A DNA stretch of 64,000 nucleotides from Ananas comosus. Taxonomy: Eukaryota > Streptophyta > Magnoliopsida > Poales > Bromeliaceae. A model generated the notes under the pieces. That model saw only the letters and a program-made list of their open reading frames with translations, was not told the origin of the DNA and did no database searches. The stretch's first letter is position 1, and every line of letters begins with the position of its first letter. This document shows, piece after piece, positions 12,001 through 23,100 of the stretch. Location: NCBI RefSeq assembly GCF_001540865.1, contig NC_033640.1, positions 1,351,866-1,415,865 of the forward strand, read 5' to 3'. The translations under genes were made by a program, and so were the position numbers.

Positions 12001-12637
12001 TATGTGCGATAATTGTAGCAGTTACAGGTCTACTTGTATCTGAGCCTGTTTGGATGTCGTGACAAGCTATACGTTAATAACTTGTGTTTGGTAGGAGCTT
12101 CCTTTGGCGATTACTGCATAGGAGTTTGAGTTTAGTCCATCGTAACGTAAGTCGTGTCTTCAAACTCTGAGGTGATTTATCCTATCCTGAAAAATCAGGA
12201 TAAGTCGCTTGTTGAGCTCAACTTTTAGACCACTTTCCACGCTACTCAGTATTCGGCAAATAGGCCGTGAGTGGGATAGAGGAGATGTGATGTACGAGTT
12301 GTTCTAGCATCCAAACAGCCCTTACCGATAATGGAATTCCAAGGGTTAGCTGGAATAGTAGTTCTAGGTTATTCCAGAACAACACCTTCCGACGCTATAG
12401 CGAGCGAACCTATTTGAGTTATGCCATTTTTCATGAGATTATGCCTTTACCACTTTCATAAACTCTCTGAATCTAACTCTATTTTCATCGAAAGTGCTGA
12501 GGAATTTGTGATTTAATTATAACATCATTTTGCCTGCGCAGTGGGAGGAGTTGCAGGGTGGTTTCAAGCAATTGGAGTATCTAAGGAGAATACTCGGCAT
12601 TGACGCGGATCGCGATACAGTTGAAACACCACCATGA
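9037..12637 (+). CDS. RAP: RAP-domain protein, chloroplast rRNA maturation type
   Basis: Exons 9037-10867, 10979-11061 and 12542-12637 join in frame (phases 1 and 0) to give 669 residues. The first in-frame ATG is at 9037; a second at 9061 would lose eight residues. The N-terminus is rich in S, T, P and K with few acidic residues, as in a chloroplast transit peptide. Lysine-rich low-complexity runs follow (about 95-105 and 150-160). The middle, about 260-500, holds helical repeats with motifs such as [23 protein letters not shown] and [13 protein letters not shown], typical of OPR-type RNA-binding repeats. The C-terminal RAP domain (about 593-650) includes [23 protein letters not shown] and WEEL. 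In Arabidopsis the single RAP protein binds the 16S rRNA leader and is needed for its trimming, and was also linked to disease resistance. The 1.48-kb second intron carries transposons. Confidence 0.92.
11082..11459. mobile_element. 378-bp Mutator-like MITE in RAP intron 2
   Basis: The ends are inverted (ggctaaattac... and ...taatttagcc) and the match extends inward for about 70 bases through runs like tttttcactttcccccc. The same nine bases, tagaatata, flank it at 11073-11081 and 11460-11468. A 9-bp duplication with long inverted arms fits non-autonomous Mutator-like elements. No coding capacity. Confidence 0.85.
12046..12322. mobile_element. TIR element with cctgtttggatg ends, RAP intron 2
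   Basis: The left end cctgtttggatg and the right end catccaaacagccc are inverted copies of each other. Sequence between them has no coding signal. I could not find a clean target duplication, so the superfamily is open; ends of this kind are common in Tourist and hAT MITEs. Confidence 0.5.
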
Positions 12638-13930
12638 AATTTTAAGCAGGTGATTTGAAATTTTGGCTTGATCTTATTCCAAATCATTCTCTGTCAACTA
12701 TCTGAACTTAGTCATTGTTTATTGTTAACTGCTCTCTTTATGATATGCTTTGTTCCTGCGTTTGGTAGAGATAAAAATGACTCGGCTAAAGCATAATGCT
12801 TAACCGAATAGGAATTCGATATGACTAACTAAAACAATGCTAGTGTTTGAAATCATATGTGTCCAACTCAAAAACAGGAAACTGATTGAGTATCGAAAAC
12901 TGTAATATTTGTCCATGTTGTGCAAAAAAGGTTTAGAAATTTATCCGAAAATAGTGTATGAGAGTTTCAAATGACCTGGAGTGGATATAAAGGAACACCA
13001 TTTCGGCTTGGACCCTCTTAGTTAGTTCATCTAAAGAGTGTTGATTGTGTAAAAGAGTGTCGCCGTAGCAAAAGCTTCAGATTAGAACTTCTGCTTTAAA
13101 GCCCAACTCTGCCCAAATCTACCAATCCACTAATAAAACATCAAAAGATAAGCCCTCTATTCACAAATGAGGGATTATTGAATTTTGGATACAGCTTGAT
13201 ATGAATAGGTTATCAAAAATTACAGTTTTCTATATACAGAATTTTCAATATTATACATCACATCTATTAGTTTATATTTGGTTAAAATATAGAAAATCTC
13301 ATATAAATATTCTTTTTTTTTTTTTTTAAACTTTGCCCCTACGTTTTCACTTTCTCTCACCGACTTTCAAAAATGTACATTTTTTCCTCTTCAAATTTGA
13401 GAAATATTTTCAAAGAGTTATGGCGTTAATGCAGAGGGCGAACTGACCAAATTATCCTTTTTTATTCTATAAAAAATAATTTTTTAATACATTTTTATAA
13501 GGATATTTTTAGTATAAATTATAAAAAATGGACGAAGCAGCGATGAAACACCTTGACGGGTGGGGAGCTAAATGCATCAACTTGAAATTTCGATAGCGTG
13601 AAATATAGATTTTTGAATAGAGAAGTGCAAAAGCAGGTATTTATAGTCCTGTTACTGCATTTTAGCCTTTATATGATTCTGGACCTCTATAGTACTTCTT
13701 CTCCTCCTTTCTTCTTCTTCCTTTTTTTTTTTTTTTTTTTTTTTTTTCCCCTTTTTCTGTTTGAGGTCAACCACTTCAATTTTTAATAAGCAACTTGAAT
13801 CCACTTTCATATTGATCATCAAATCATGAAATAAGGGGTAATTGGTATCTATTAAATTCCCTGATTGAAATAAAAAAGAAGGGGAATAAAAGAAGGAAGT
13901 TTCTCTTAAAAAGACACCAAGTTTTAATTC

Positions 13931-14194
13931 TAACAAGTACAGGGCCCGCGCTTCGCAGCGGGTAGATAGTGTTTCAGTTAATTAAAATATAAAATTATTA
14001 AAATTTTAAGATTAAAAGATTATAATTAATTAAAAAAACTTTAAAGTATTCTTATGTACATACAGAAAATAATGTTTTTATTAATATTTTCTTAACTTTC
14101 AATATCTGAAGAGTTAAATTATTTTAACAATTTTATATTTTAATTAACTCAAATTTTATCTACCCGCTGCGAAGCGCGGGCCCTGTACTTGTTA
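13931..14194. mobile_element. Inverted-repeat element with GC-rich 37-bp termini
   Basis: The 37 bases at 13931-13967 are a perfect inverted copy of 14158-14194, with the GC-rich core gggcccgcgcttcgcagcgg; partial pairing continues further in (ttaattaaaatataaaatt). The interior is pure AT-rich DNA. Its right end abuts the N at 14195, so target duplications cannot be checked on that side. Confidence 0.65.
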
Positions 14195-14784
14195 NCTTTA
14201 AAGTATTCTTATGTACATACAGAAAATAATGTTTTTATTAATATTTTCTTAACTTTCAATATCTGAAGAGTTAAATTATTTTAACAATTTTATTTAAGAA
14301 TTTAATCAAATTTAACAGTTTTGGAAACTATTCGATAAATAGTTTTTTAAATTAAAAAGTTAAAATTTGAGAACTTATTTCAAATTGTCGAAAAGGTAAA
14401 GATGTCTTTATCTTATTAAAATTAATTAATAAAAGAAGAAATTCTTATGTGCACATGATATGTATTAACATTTTATATACCGCAACTTATATTAGATGAT
14501 AAATGTTTCGATATCAAAATTTATTTAAACATATGTGACTTACGAAGTTAATAATTTAAATTCTATTTAATGAATTAGATTTTTAAATCTCTATTAAAGG
14601 TTTGAAGTATGTGATATATGTACACATATACACTCAGTATACATATACACTCGGTGCAGAGAATGCTTAATATAATATACTCATAGTTTCAAAAGAAACA
14701 ATAAATCTTTTCTTGCATTTAGTATATATATATATACTAATACTTCATGCACCATACAGTATATTAAATGATTAATAAAATATT

Positions 14785-15369
14785 TAATAATTAGTGCTGT
14801 AAAATAAAATATAATATAAAATACTTAAATAATTTATTGTATAATATAAATTTATGTTTGATATATATTTTAGAGCCGATTTACAGTGTAATTAAAACAG
14901 GAGTACAGGATGCCAATCGGGGCTTCCAAAGTGTGGCACTGCCACTAAGAATCTAAGATGGGATTCTCTATTTCTTATACAATCCCAACGTCTAGTAGAT
15001 CCATCTTTGGGCGTGTTTGGTTCGCTTCTTTTTCATCCTGAAATTGGAATCGGAATGGGTGAATTCATTTGTGGGTGTTTGATATGCGGGAGTTCCATTC
15101 CGATTCCAATTCTCGAGTGGAATGGGAATCCCCCAATCACCTCNTAATAATTAGTGCTGTAAAATAAAATATAATATAAAATACTTAAATAATTTATTGT
15201 ATAATATAAATTTATGTTTGATATATATTTTAGAGCTGATTTACAGTGTAACCTAAACCCTAAACCCTAAACCCCAATCGGGGCTTCTAAAGTGTGGCAC
15301 TGCCACTAAGAATCTAAGATGGGATTCTCTATCTCTTATACAATCCTAACGTCTAGTAGATCCATCTTT
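14785..15369. repeat. Direct duplication split by an N placeholder
   Basis: Copy 1 (14785-15008) and copy 2 (15145-15369) are near-identical, with point differences and one replaced segment: copy 2 has a (CCTAAAC)-type stretch where copy 1 has unrelated sequence at about 14892-14918. Copy 1 is followed by a MITE (15009-15143) and then the N; copy 2 continues without the MITE. Confidence 0.85.
15009..15143 (+). mobile_element. Truncated gcgtgtttggtt-type MITE
   Basis: Starts with gggcgtgtttggttcgc and runs to the N at 15144. The same sequence is present inverted at about 27589-27715, where another element has split it. The far terminus is missing because of the assembly break, so its full length is unknown. 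Confidence 0.65.
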
Positions 15370-15875
15370 ATTTATTCATCCTACAAAATAACTCTCTTTC
15401 TCTCTCTCTCTATATGTGTAGTAAATGACCAATAATATTAGTATTAAATAATTAAAACTATTAATACATAATTAATGATTTTTAATGAAGCAATTTTATC
15501 ACAATATCTGTTTAAAGAAAAGTTAGGAAAATTCATTCCTTATTAATTAGATAATTTTATAAAATTATAAATATGAAAATAAGAAATAATATATTTAAAG
15601 AAACATAAATAAATTTAGCTAAAAAAATAGAAGAAGATAAATATTATAAGAGAAATGTAAGATCTATTAGTAATTAAAAGTATTTTTTATTAGTAAATAA
15701 ACTTATTTTTATAAAATCATGTGTGAAAAAGAATTTGAGAAAAAAGATAAAAAATCAATGAGCATTTAGGATGCAAGGGAGGAACTATTCTGTGAACTGT
15801 GTGTATATCTATATCTTATACACCGTATTTCTAAACTCTATTAAAAAATATTCAAACTCAATACTTTTTTTTATA

Positions 15876-16330
15876 GGGAAAACTTCAAATACCTCCCTAT
15901 GGTTTTGCACTTTCTCACTTTAGTACCTTGTGGTTTAAAGTGCATCAAGTTAGTATCCTGTAGTTTTGCACTTTCTCGCTTTAGTATCTTGTGGTTTAAA
16001 GTGTATTAAGTTATTACTCTGTGGTTTCATTTTTGTATCAAGTTAGTACCCTGTGATTTTATTTTTCTCTTTTTACTATCCATTTCGGGGTTTTTTTTTT
16101 TCGTTAAATCAGTAACAAAGTTAAAACTGAAGGGTACTAAAATGAATATTCGATAAACCTAGGTAAGGTATCTGAAGTTTTTTGTATATAATTTAACGAA
16201 ATATTAAACCACATGGTACTGAAGTGTAAAAGTGCGAAATCACATAGTACTAACTTGATACACTTTAAACTACAGGATACTAAGGTGAGAAAGTGTGAAA
16301 CCACAAGGAGGTATTTGAAGTTTTTTTTTA
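15876..16330. mobile_element. TIR element of the 'gggaaaacttc' family
   Basis: The left arm begins gggaaaacttcaaatacc and the right arm is its inverted copy ending ggtatttgaagtttt; both then carry repeats of 'actttctcactttagta..tgtggttt'. It is clearly related to the element at 51686-52038. The right terminus runs into poly-T, so the target duplication is not readable. Confidence 0.65.
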
Positions 16331-17146
16331 TTTTATATATAGGCTTTGCATATAATATACATTGAATCTCTCAAATAATTAACTTTGATTTTACTATCTA
16401 TAAAATATAATGAATCCTCATGGATTTCAAGCCCTCTCCGCAATTCATGAAAAAAGTGGGCCCCTCCCCTCTCTGAACCTGTAATTATTCTCTTACTTAG
16501 TAGAGCCTAATTCTCTCTCTTCTTAATTAGGATCGCGCGGGTACCTACACTAGTATTTATTTATTTATTATTAAAAAAAATTAGTTTAGTTTATGTGATA
16601 TGCTAATAAACCCAGTATAGGTAATAATTTTCATGTTTAAATAGTGGGAGAGAGCTGAGGAGAATTGAAGTGGGATTGACAGGTGGCTAAAAAACTCTCT
16701 TTTCATAGATGTAATAAAATAATATAGATAGAAGATAGTCTATGAATTAAGTGCACATAACCATCTAATGCCCACATTTGAATTCAACTGTTACATTATA
16801 CAACTACAGTAACCAATGAAGTCCTAAAACAATTTTACACAACAGTTTTTGAAGTGGATTTAATGTCTATAAATAAAAAATGTATCCAGTCACAACAAGA
16901 TTTTCTTTTCCTTATATATGAATCAATTGTACACAATGAGAGCAGCTCTCTGCAGGGATAAATGCAGCATTGCTTATTTATCAGTACAGAGACATATCAA
17001 ATCTTACAACAATTGAGATTCCTTTCTCCTTTCTGTGGGGGTATAGTTTCCTATTTCGAAATGGACTTAGAATGAAAAGCTGGAAGGCCGACATGTTTCG
17101 CTGCCCGGAGTTAGTAAAATCACAGCTTTCGCTGAGAAACAATGCT

Positions 17147-20100
17147 TCAAAATCTGTAGCCAGGATCGACGTCCATCGCCCATGCGAATTTCGCAAGAAG
17201 TGATTTGTTGAATATCTAAAAAGCAACCCCCAAAAAAGCAACAGATAACCGGTAAGCAAGATCAAGTCTCGAGGCAATATTCTCCAGAAAAAAACGAATA
17301 GCGAAAAATTAAAATCAAAGCACCAACTATTGAGTACAAAGGTGATTATGATATCTGTAATGCGTGTCGGTTTTGCCCAAACACCATATATCACATGGTT
17401 CCAGGTATTTTTCCTACGCATCGAGGAAAATGAAAAGCATAGTGTTACCAAACTTAGTTGCGGCGTACTATGTGTTATTTGTTAATTCACACGACTGGTG
17501 CGACTATATCTAATCATATAATATAACAAAGTCGTGGCAATATATCACCAACTAGAAACTTCTATTTCTTCATTTGTTTGGTGGACATTTAAACGGCTCT
17601 AAAATTCATAAAATTTTGATTCCTGGGGATGTTAGAAGTTCTAAATCATGATCAGTAGATAAGATGCCGGATACTTTCAAGGTAGCAAACGGCCCAAAAC
17701 AAAGTCTCCAATTTCTCACCACAAAAAGAGACAGGAGGAGAAAGGAGGTGATAGTTCTTTTTCGAAAATACCTTCTCGATGGGAACTTCATGGCGCTTGC
17801 ACCACGCAACAGAAATTCTAGGATCGAGGTAATTAATCTTAGACGTCCCCAGCGCCACCGTCTTTAAATCCTCTTTTATCTTTTTATCTATCTCCATCTT
17901 CTCTATTTTCACTTCAGTCTGAGAAAGCTTCTTCTCTATCCTGCAAGTTAGTTTGTATGGGATTTAGTCACATTCTCTTTGATTTCCAAAAGCCAATTTT
18001 GAATCAAAAGAATAGTTTAGTACGCGTCAGGTGACAAGTTCTTCTTTGGCGTCCCTTCCTTGTCTTTAAGTGGAGGCTTCCCTTTCCTCGCCCTACTCAA
18101 ATCAACCTTCAGTTCCTCTCTGAGGGCCTATCAACATTATAATAAACAGGCGTATGGTATAATTGCTAGACAAGAAAATAACAATAAATTCAATTAGTTG
18201 GATGCTTAAAATGAAACAAACCTTTAGGTCGTTGATTTTTTCATTCAACTTAGACATCTGGGATTCATGGGACTTTGAGACGCTGCGCTGATGGTTGCAT
18301 ATTATAGCTACCTGTTTTTAAAAAGAGTACAAGCCCAAAAAAATAAAAAATACCTGTTTTTAAAAAGAGTACAAGCCAAAAGAATCAAAAATCGCATAAC
18401 AAAATTAGTGGCTTTACATACGTATCCTGAAAAATCACTTAAGAGAGCAGTTTCTTGTAAAAATACTGCTATTTTAAGTTCGGAAGACTGGAATTCATGG
18501 GAGGAGTATTTTAGTATATACGAGGGTGATACGCATGAGAAACTAACGTTTTCTAGACAGCATAAATCAGAATTTTAGATTTTGCAGGGGTATATCTGTA
18601 AATAGATAATTTTGCAAGAGAATTTTATGTAAACGGCTCTAAAAATTTAAATTTGCACTTGTTAGGCCAAAGAGTCCTTACCTCTTTGTTTGCATGCTGA
18701 TAAACAGCGATCTTTTCTGGGAGAGTGCCTTCCTTGGTTTCTTTGTTCAACTGCCATGACAAGCCACAATTTCAACTGACAAGGAATGTATTTCTAAGTA
18801 TCTATTTACCAACTATGCATCTATTTGCTAAATGAGTAATAACCGTCAAGGGTTGTATCTTTACACATGACGATAATGGTAAAACACAAGGGTATGAATA
18901 AACTAGGCGTAAAGTTACACAAACACAGTAATTGAGTTTTAAACAGAGAACTGAACTCATCTGAAACAGTGATGAATTGAAACAGCAAGTTTACGAACTA
19001 CTTGACTAATTATATCATCTGCAATCACTTGAAGGAAAGGTATTTCTCAAACCAATCAACTGAGGATATATTTAATAAGAGACCCAATAGGACTTCGTCT
19101 CCTATGGCTCAAGAAGAAACTCACAAAAACCGGATTCAACCAATATGTAATAGGACTATGAGCTTTTATCTTTCCTCTGGAAACAAGAGAAAAAAAATAA
19201 AGAGGTTCAACACAAATCAGATATCGCTTTTCCATCTGGCTTCATCTACGCATACTGTTGCCTGCAGCTGCTGTCAAATAGCAGAACGTATAACGAATGT
19301 AAGGGCTCGCTCGGTATCATTGCAGTCCGTTTGCAAATTCTATATACTTGGACATGCTGACGATTGGACTTCTCTGCTCTGTCATTCTTTGTAGCAGAAT
19401 GGTATCTTCTTCCAAAAATACAAAGTAAAAAAGAGTTACTAGAATGTGTTTTCTTTTTTATCTTTTATCTTTTTTTTTATGGTACTCAAACAAGCTGCAT
19501 CAATGGCTGCAATCTATGTGCCATCTGCCTGCAAACTCCATCGCATACAATTTGTGTTTGAGAAAACAAAAATAAAAGGCAACAGTGCCAGACAAGCCCA
19601 AGAATTTGATGTTTGTTCTATTCTTTTTGAGATTTTTAAAAAAAAGGGGAAAAAGGGAATCTTGGATGGTTCAACAGTTAAATCGAGCTAATTACAAGTA
19701 GAAAAGGAAAAGAATGGTCAACTCGCAAATAGACATTGATATCAAACAATATGAATGCATGCGAGGACGAGAGAGAGAGAGAGCGAGCTTACTATGTTAT
19801 CCAGAGTAATGGAAGCATTATAAGTACGAAACACTTTTGCAGTTAGACCAGGCATAAGTTCCTTCAGATGAGCATTAAGTTTACTTGTATCAAGCAAATC
19901 AAAGAGATCATCCCCGATGCTTTTTCTTTTTCCATCGCTTTTCTTCGCTAATGAATTGCAAGCCATGATCAGAAAGTAAAATCTCACATAAGAACCAAAT
20001 AAAAAAGAGAGGCTTTCACAATACATTTCTGGAAAACTATCTTATTTACTATTTATGTATATACCTGGTAAAGTTCTAATCTTCATAAATCTACAAACTG

Positions 20101-23100
20101 AAGTTTCTTTCAAATAACACATAGTAAGTTAAGGGTCATCAAGTTCATGGCAGAAGTCGGTTTTGTATTAGATGAAGTTTTCTAGAAAGGCATATTATTG
20201 TTAAGTACAAAGATAGTAAGAAAGTAAGATTTTGAAGGGCATAAATGAAAGTTCAGATTTAGCCCAGATATAATATATGTAAATCGAAAATCTTGCAGGG
20301 GAATATATGTAAATTTTGCAAAAAATAAACAGGCGAAAATATATGTTCACCAGTGCGGAACTCCTCGATTGCTTTGTATACAGGTAATTCGACCTCCACT
20401 GTATTAAAATATCTGATTGAATCTTTACCAAGGAAGTCAAACTGAAAAATTTTAAAAAGGAAATGAAAAGAAAGAAAAAGCAAGTGTTACAATATCCACT
20501 AAATGGTTGTTCCAAGAAAGCATATACAGAGAAGTTTGTTTACTTGTAACTTATTTGGAGGAACACAAACAACATTCTCCACTTTCAGAGTACAGCAACC
20601 AACAGTGTCCGCCTCATCATCATCCTGCAGAGAAACAACCCATAACGTCCATTAACAACTTGCTAAAAACTTTTAAGTTGAAATGTTGAATATACATATC
20701 CATGGAAAATTATCTACTGCCATACATACCCACGTTAAATCTTTTTTTTTTTATGTATGCCCGTGAAAAGCTTTTTCTTAAGTATGTTCCCTTGTTCTTA
20801 CAAAGAACACTCCATATTTCAGATACAATTAATGGCAAATGCAAATCTACTTTGCCTTTGAATTGGCTAGCTCCCCAACTTATGGCAAGGCTAGTTTCGT
20901 AAGAATGCACTTTTAAGGGATATATCTGACGGTTCACATTTTTGGAGGTATTACTTTAACAGTAAAACAACTGGTTTGTATTGCGTTGTCAGATATCTCA
21001 GCATGGATAGAATTGTCCATCGAGTCATTTGAAAGAAGCAAACATACAAGAGACTGACAAATGACACGAGAATAAGATAGACATTACAATTAAGCAGAAT
21101 CAAAGGCACAGTGAATATACAACCTTTTCGTTCCCCGCCCTAAGGGCAAGCTTATCAATAAGGTAAGTCGCCACCGCTATCTGCCTCTTTGTTGCATCTC
21201 TGCTGGTAAAATCCCTTGTATAATTTTCACGAATAGTATGTATGTAGTCCTGCAGAACGAGTAGTAGAAAAAAAGAACCAAATTACAACAGTTAAACAAA
21301 AGTCGAGCAAAGTTTTATTACTGCAGTTAATTACCTTCAATAGCCTAGCCTTCTCATATTTCTCTTTGTCACTTTGCCCTTTCAATGAGCTGCTCGCAGC
21401 CAAAAACACATACTTGAACTCCCTTGAATTTATTGGATCAGGCCAGAATGCTAGCCATGTGACAGTATTGTCGTGTTTTATTTCTTTCCACCTGCAAAAA
21501 TATGACCAAAGCTAAGCTCATAGTTCCTCTATTTCTTAGCTTCCAAAGAAACTTCTCTACTCCACAAAATGCACGCTTCCATGAACCAGGTCGTGATTGA
21601 CAGAGTCTGAATCTTCTGTTGTGGAGCAAAGGCCAAAATAAGTTCTCGATCGCCAAAAGCAGAAGCTCCAATTTGCATCTTCTGTTTTTGTTGCAATCAG
21701 AAGCTGGTGGATTTTTTCATTTGTGCTTCTTCAAACAGCTCATCTTATATAGGACTTATATTGAAGCTCCAGCATGGCCAAATAGGCCAACAGCTATATA
21801 TTGTAGATTTTTACCAACTTCCATTTTAATTATACAGTACCTTTCACCAAGTATGGGACACTCTGGAATTGGAGCATCTTTTCCAATATTTATTGTGATA
21901 TCACTTGGCCGAATTCGTCGCTTCAGTTTTCCCATCTACCATTTGATTTAAGCCAAAAGAAAACAAAAGTCAGAAAAAGTACAATAGCTAGGAGGATTTT
22001 TTTTTTTTAATATCCTCACAGCCATCTGTTAAAATATATATATTGAATTTCCATATAGACAACTGGAAAGTGCAGTTTCTTAGGAAAAGAAAATGATCTT
22101 AAGCTGGCGAGTTATTGATTTCATGGGGAGTTTTTAAGGAGGGAAATTTTCAAAAATAGAAGGGCATATATGTAAGAAGTTTGTAAGGGAAGATATGAAA
22201 ATTCAGATTTCGCAGGGATACGTATGTATCTATACAAATGGATCATGTTGTAGGGGTATATATGTGAAAATCTCCAAATGATTAAATAAAATATTATTAA
22301 TCTCCCATATTAGACTTGTTATCACAAATTAATAAGTACTGTATTTCAAACCTTCGGATGCTCTCCACGGCCTCGGAATAACCCAGGCGGTTCGACTCGG
22401 AAATTGCCAACCTGCAAAGGGTGTAATGAGTCTGTTTTCAGCATAATACATCGTGGAAATTTCACTAATCTATACTAATTATCCAAGATGAAAATGAAAC
22501 CAATACAATCTAGAATAAGTTAGACTATAACACGGACTATGAGTAACATTAAACTAAATTCAAGCAAAAAGGTAAAAGAAGCCTGAATAAAGTTAATTCA
22601 AAGTAACCTTCTCTTTGACGCCATCAACAATAGCCCACATGTACTTCTCCTCTTTCTTCAGTTTCTCCTCCTTTAAGGCCTTCTTCTCCTATATGCAAAA
22701 TAAAATTATAGATTCCAAATAAGTGTTGATTTGACATAACTGTTGCACACCATGTCAGGAAAAATAAAGAGCAGGTAGCAAGGAAAAGTCAAAAAAAAAA
22801 AAAAAAAAAAAAAAAAAACTAAATATGAGCTCGTACTCTAACAATCATTTAAAACATAAGTAACAGCAAGAGATAGAGACTTCATGGACAGAGATGAGTA
22901 TTTTCAGAAATTCTCAGCCAAACTACTGGACATCAAATTGAGTGCATGGTGTTAATGATAGATACTACGATTTGTCACCAGGAACTTAATGTCAAGACAT
23001 TTGGGTTGCTTCATTTGCAATTTGCTGGCATAACAAGAATGAACTATAGCTCCTTCCCCAAACAATGAAAAGAAAAGGAGCTGGTGAAATAACCACAATA

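Larger units (their letters stand above)
12638..17146. other. Repeat-rich spacer between the 3' ends of RAP and TOP1
   Basis: No gene seen. The 4.5 kb between two convergent genes is AT-rich and holds an inverted-repeat element at 13931-14194, two N placeholders with duplicated flanks (14195 and 15144), a truncated gcgtgtttggtt-type MITE at 15009-15143, a telomere-like stretch at about 15252-15277, a TIR element at about 15876-16330, and poly-T near 13722-13747. The first few hundred bases and the last 200 bases will be the two 3' UTRs. Confidence 0.6.

Noticed and set aside
13598..13936. Frames with long poly-F or poly-K runs
   Set aside because: Produced by the poly-T tract at 13722-13747; mirrored on both strands.
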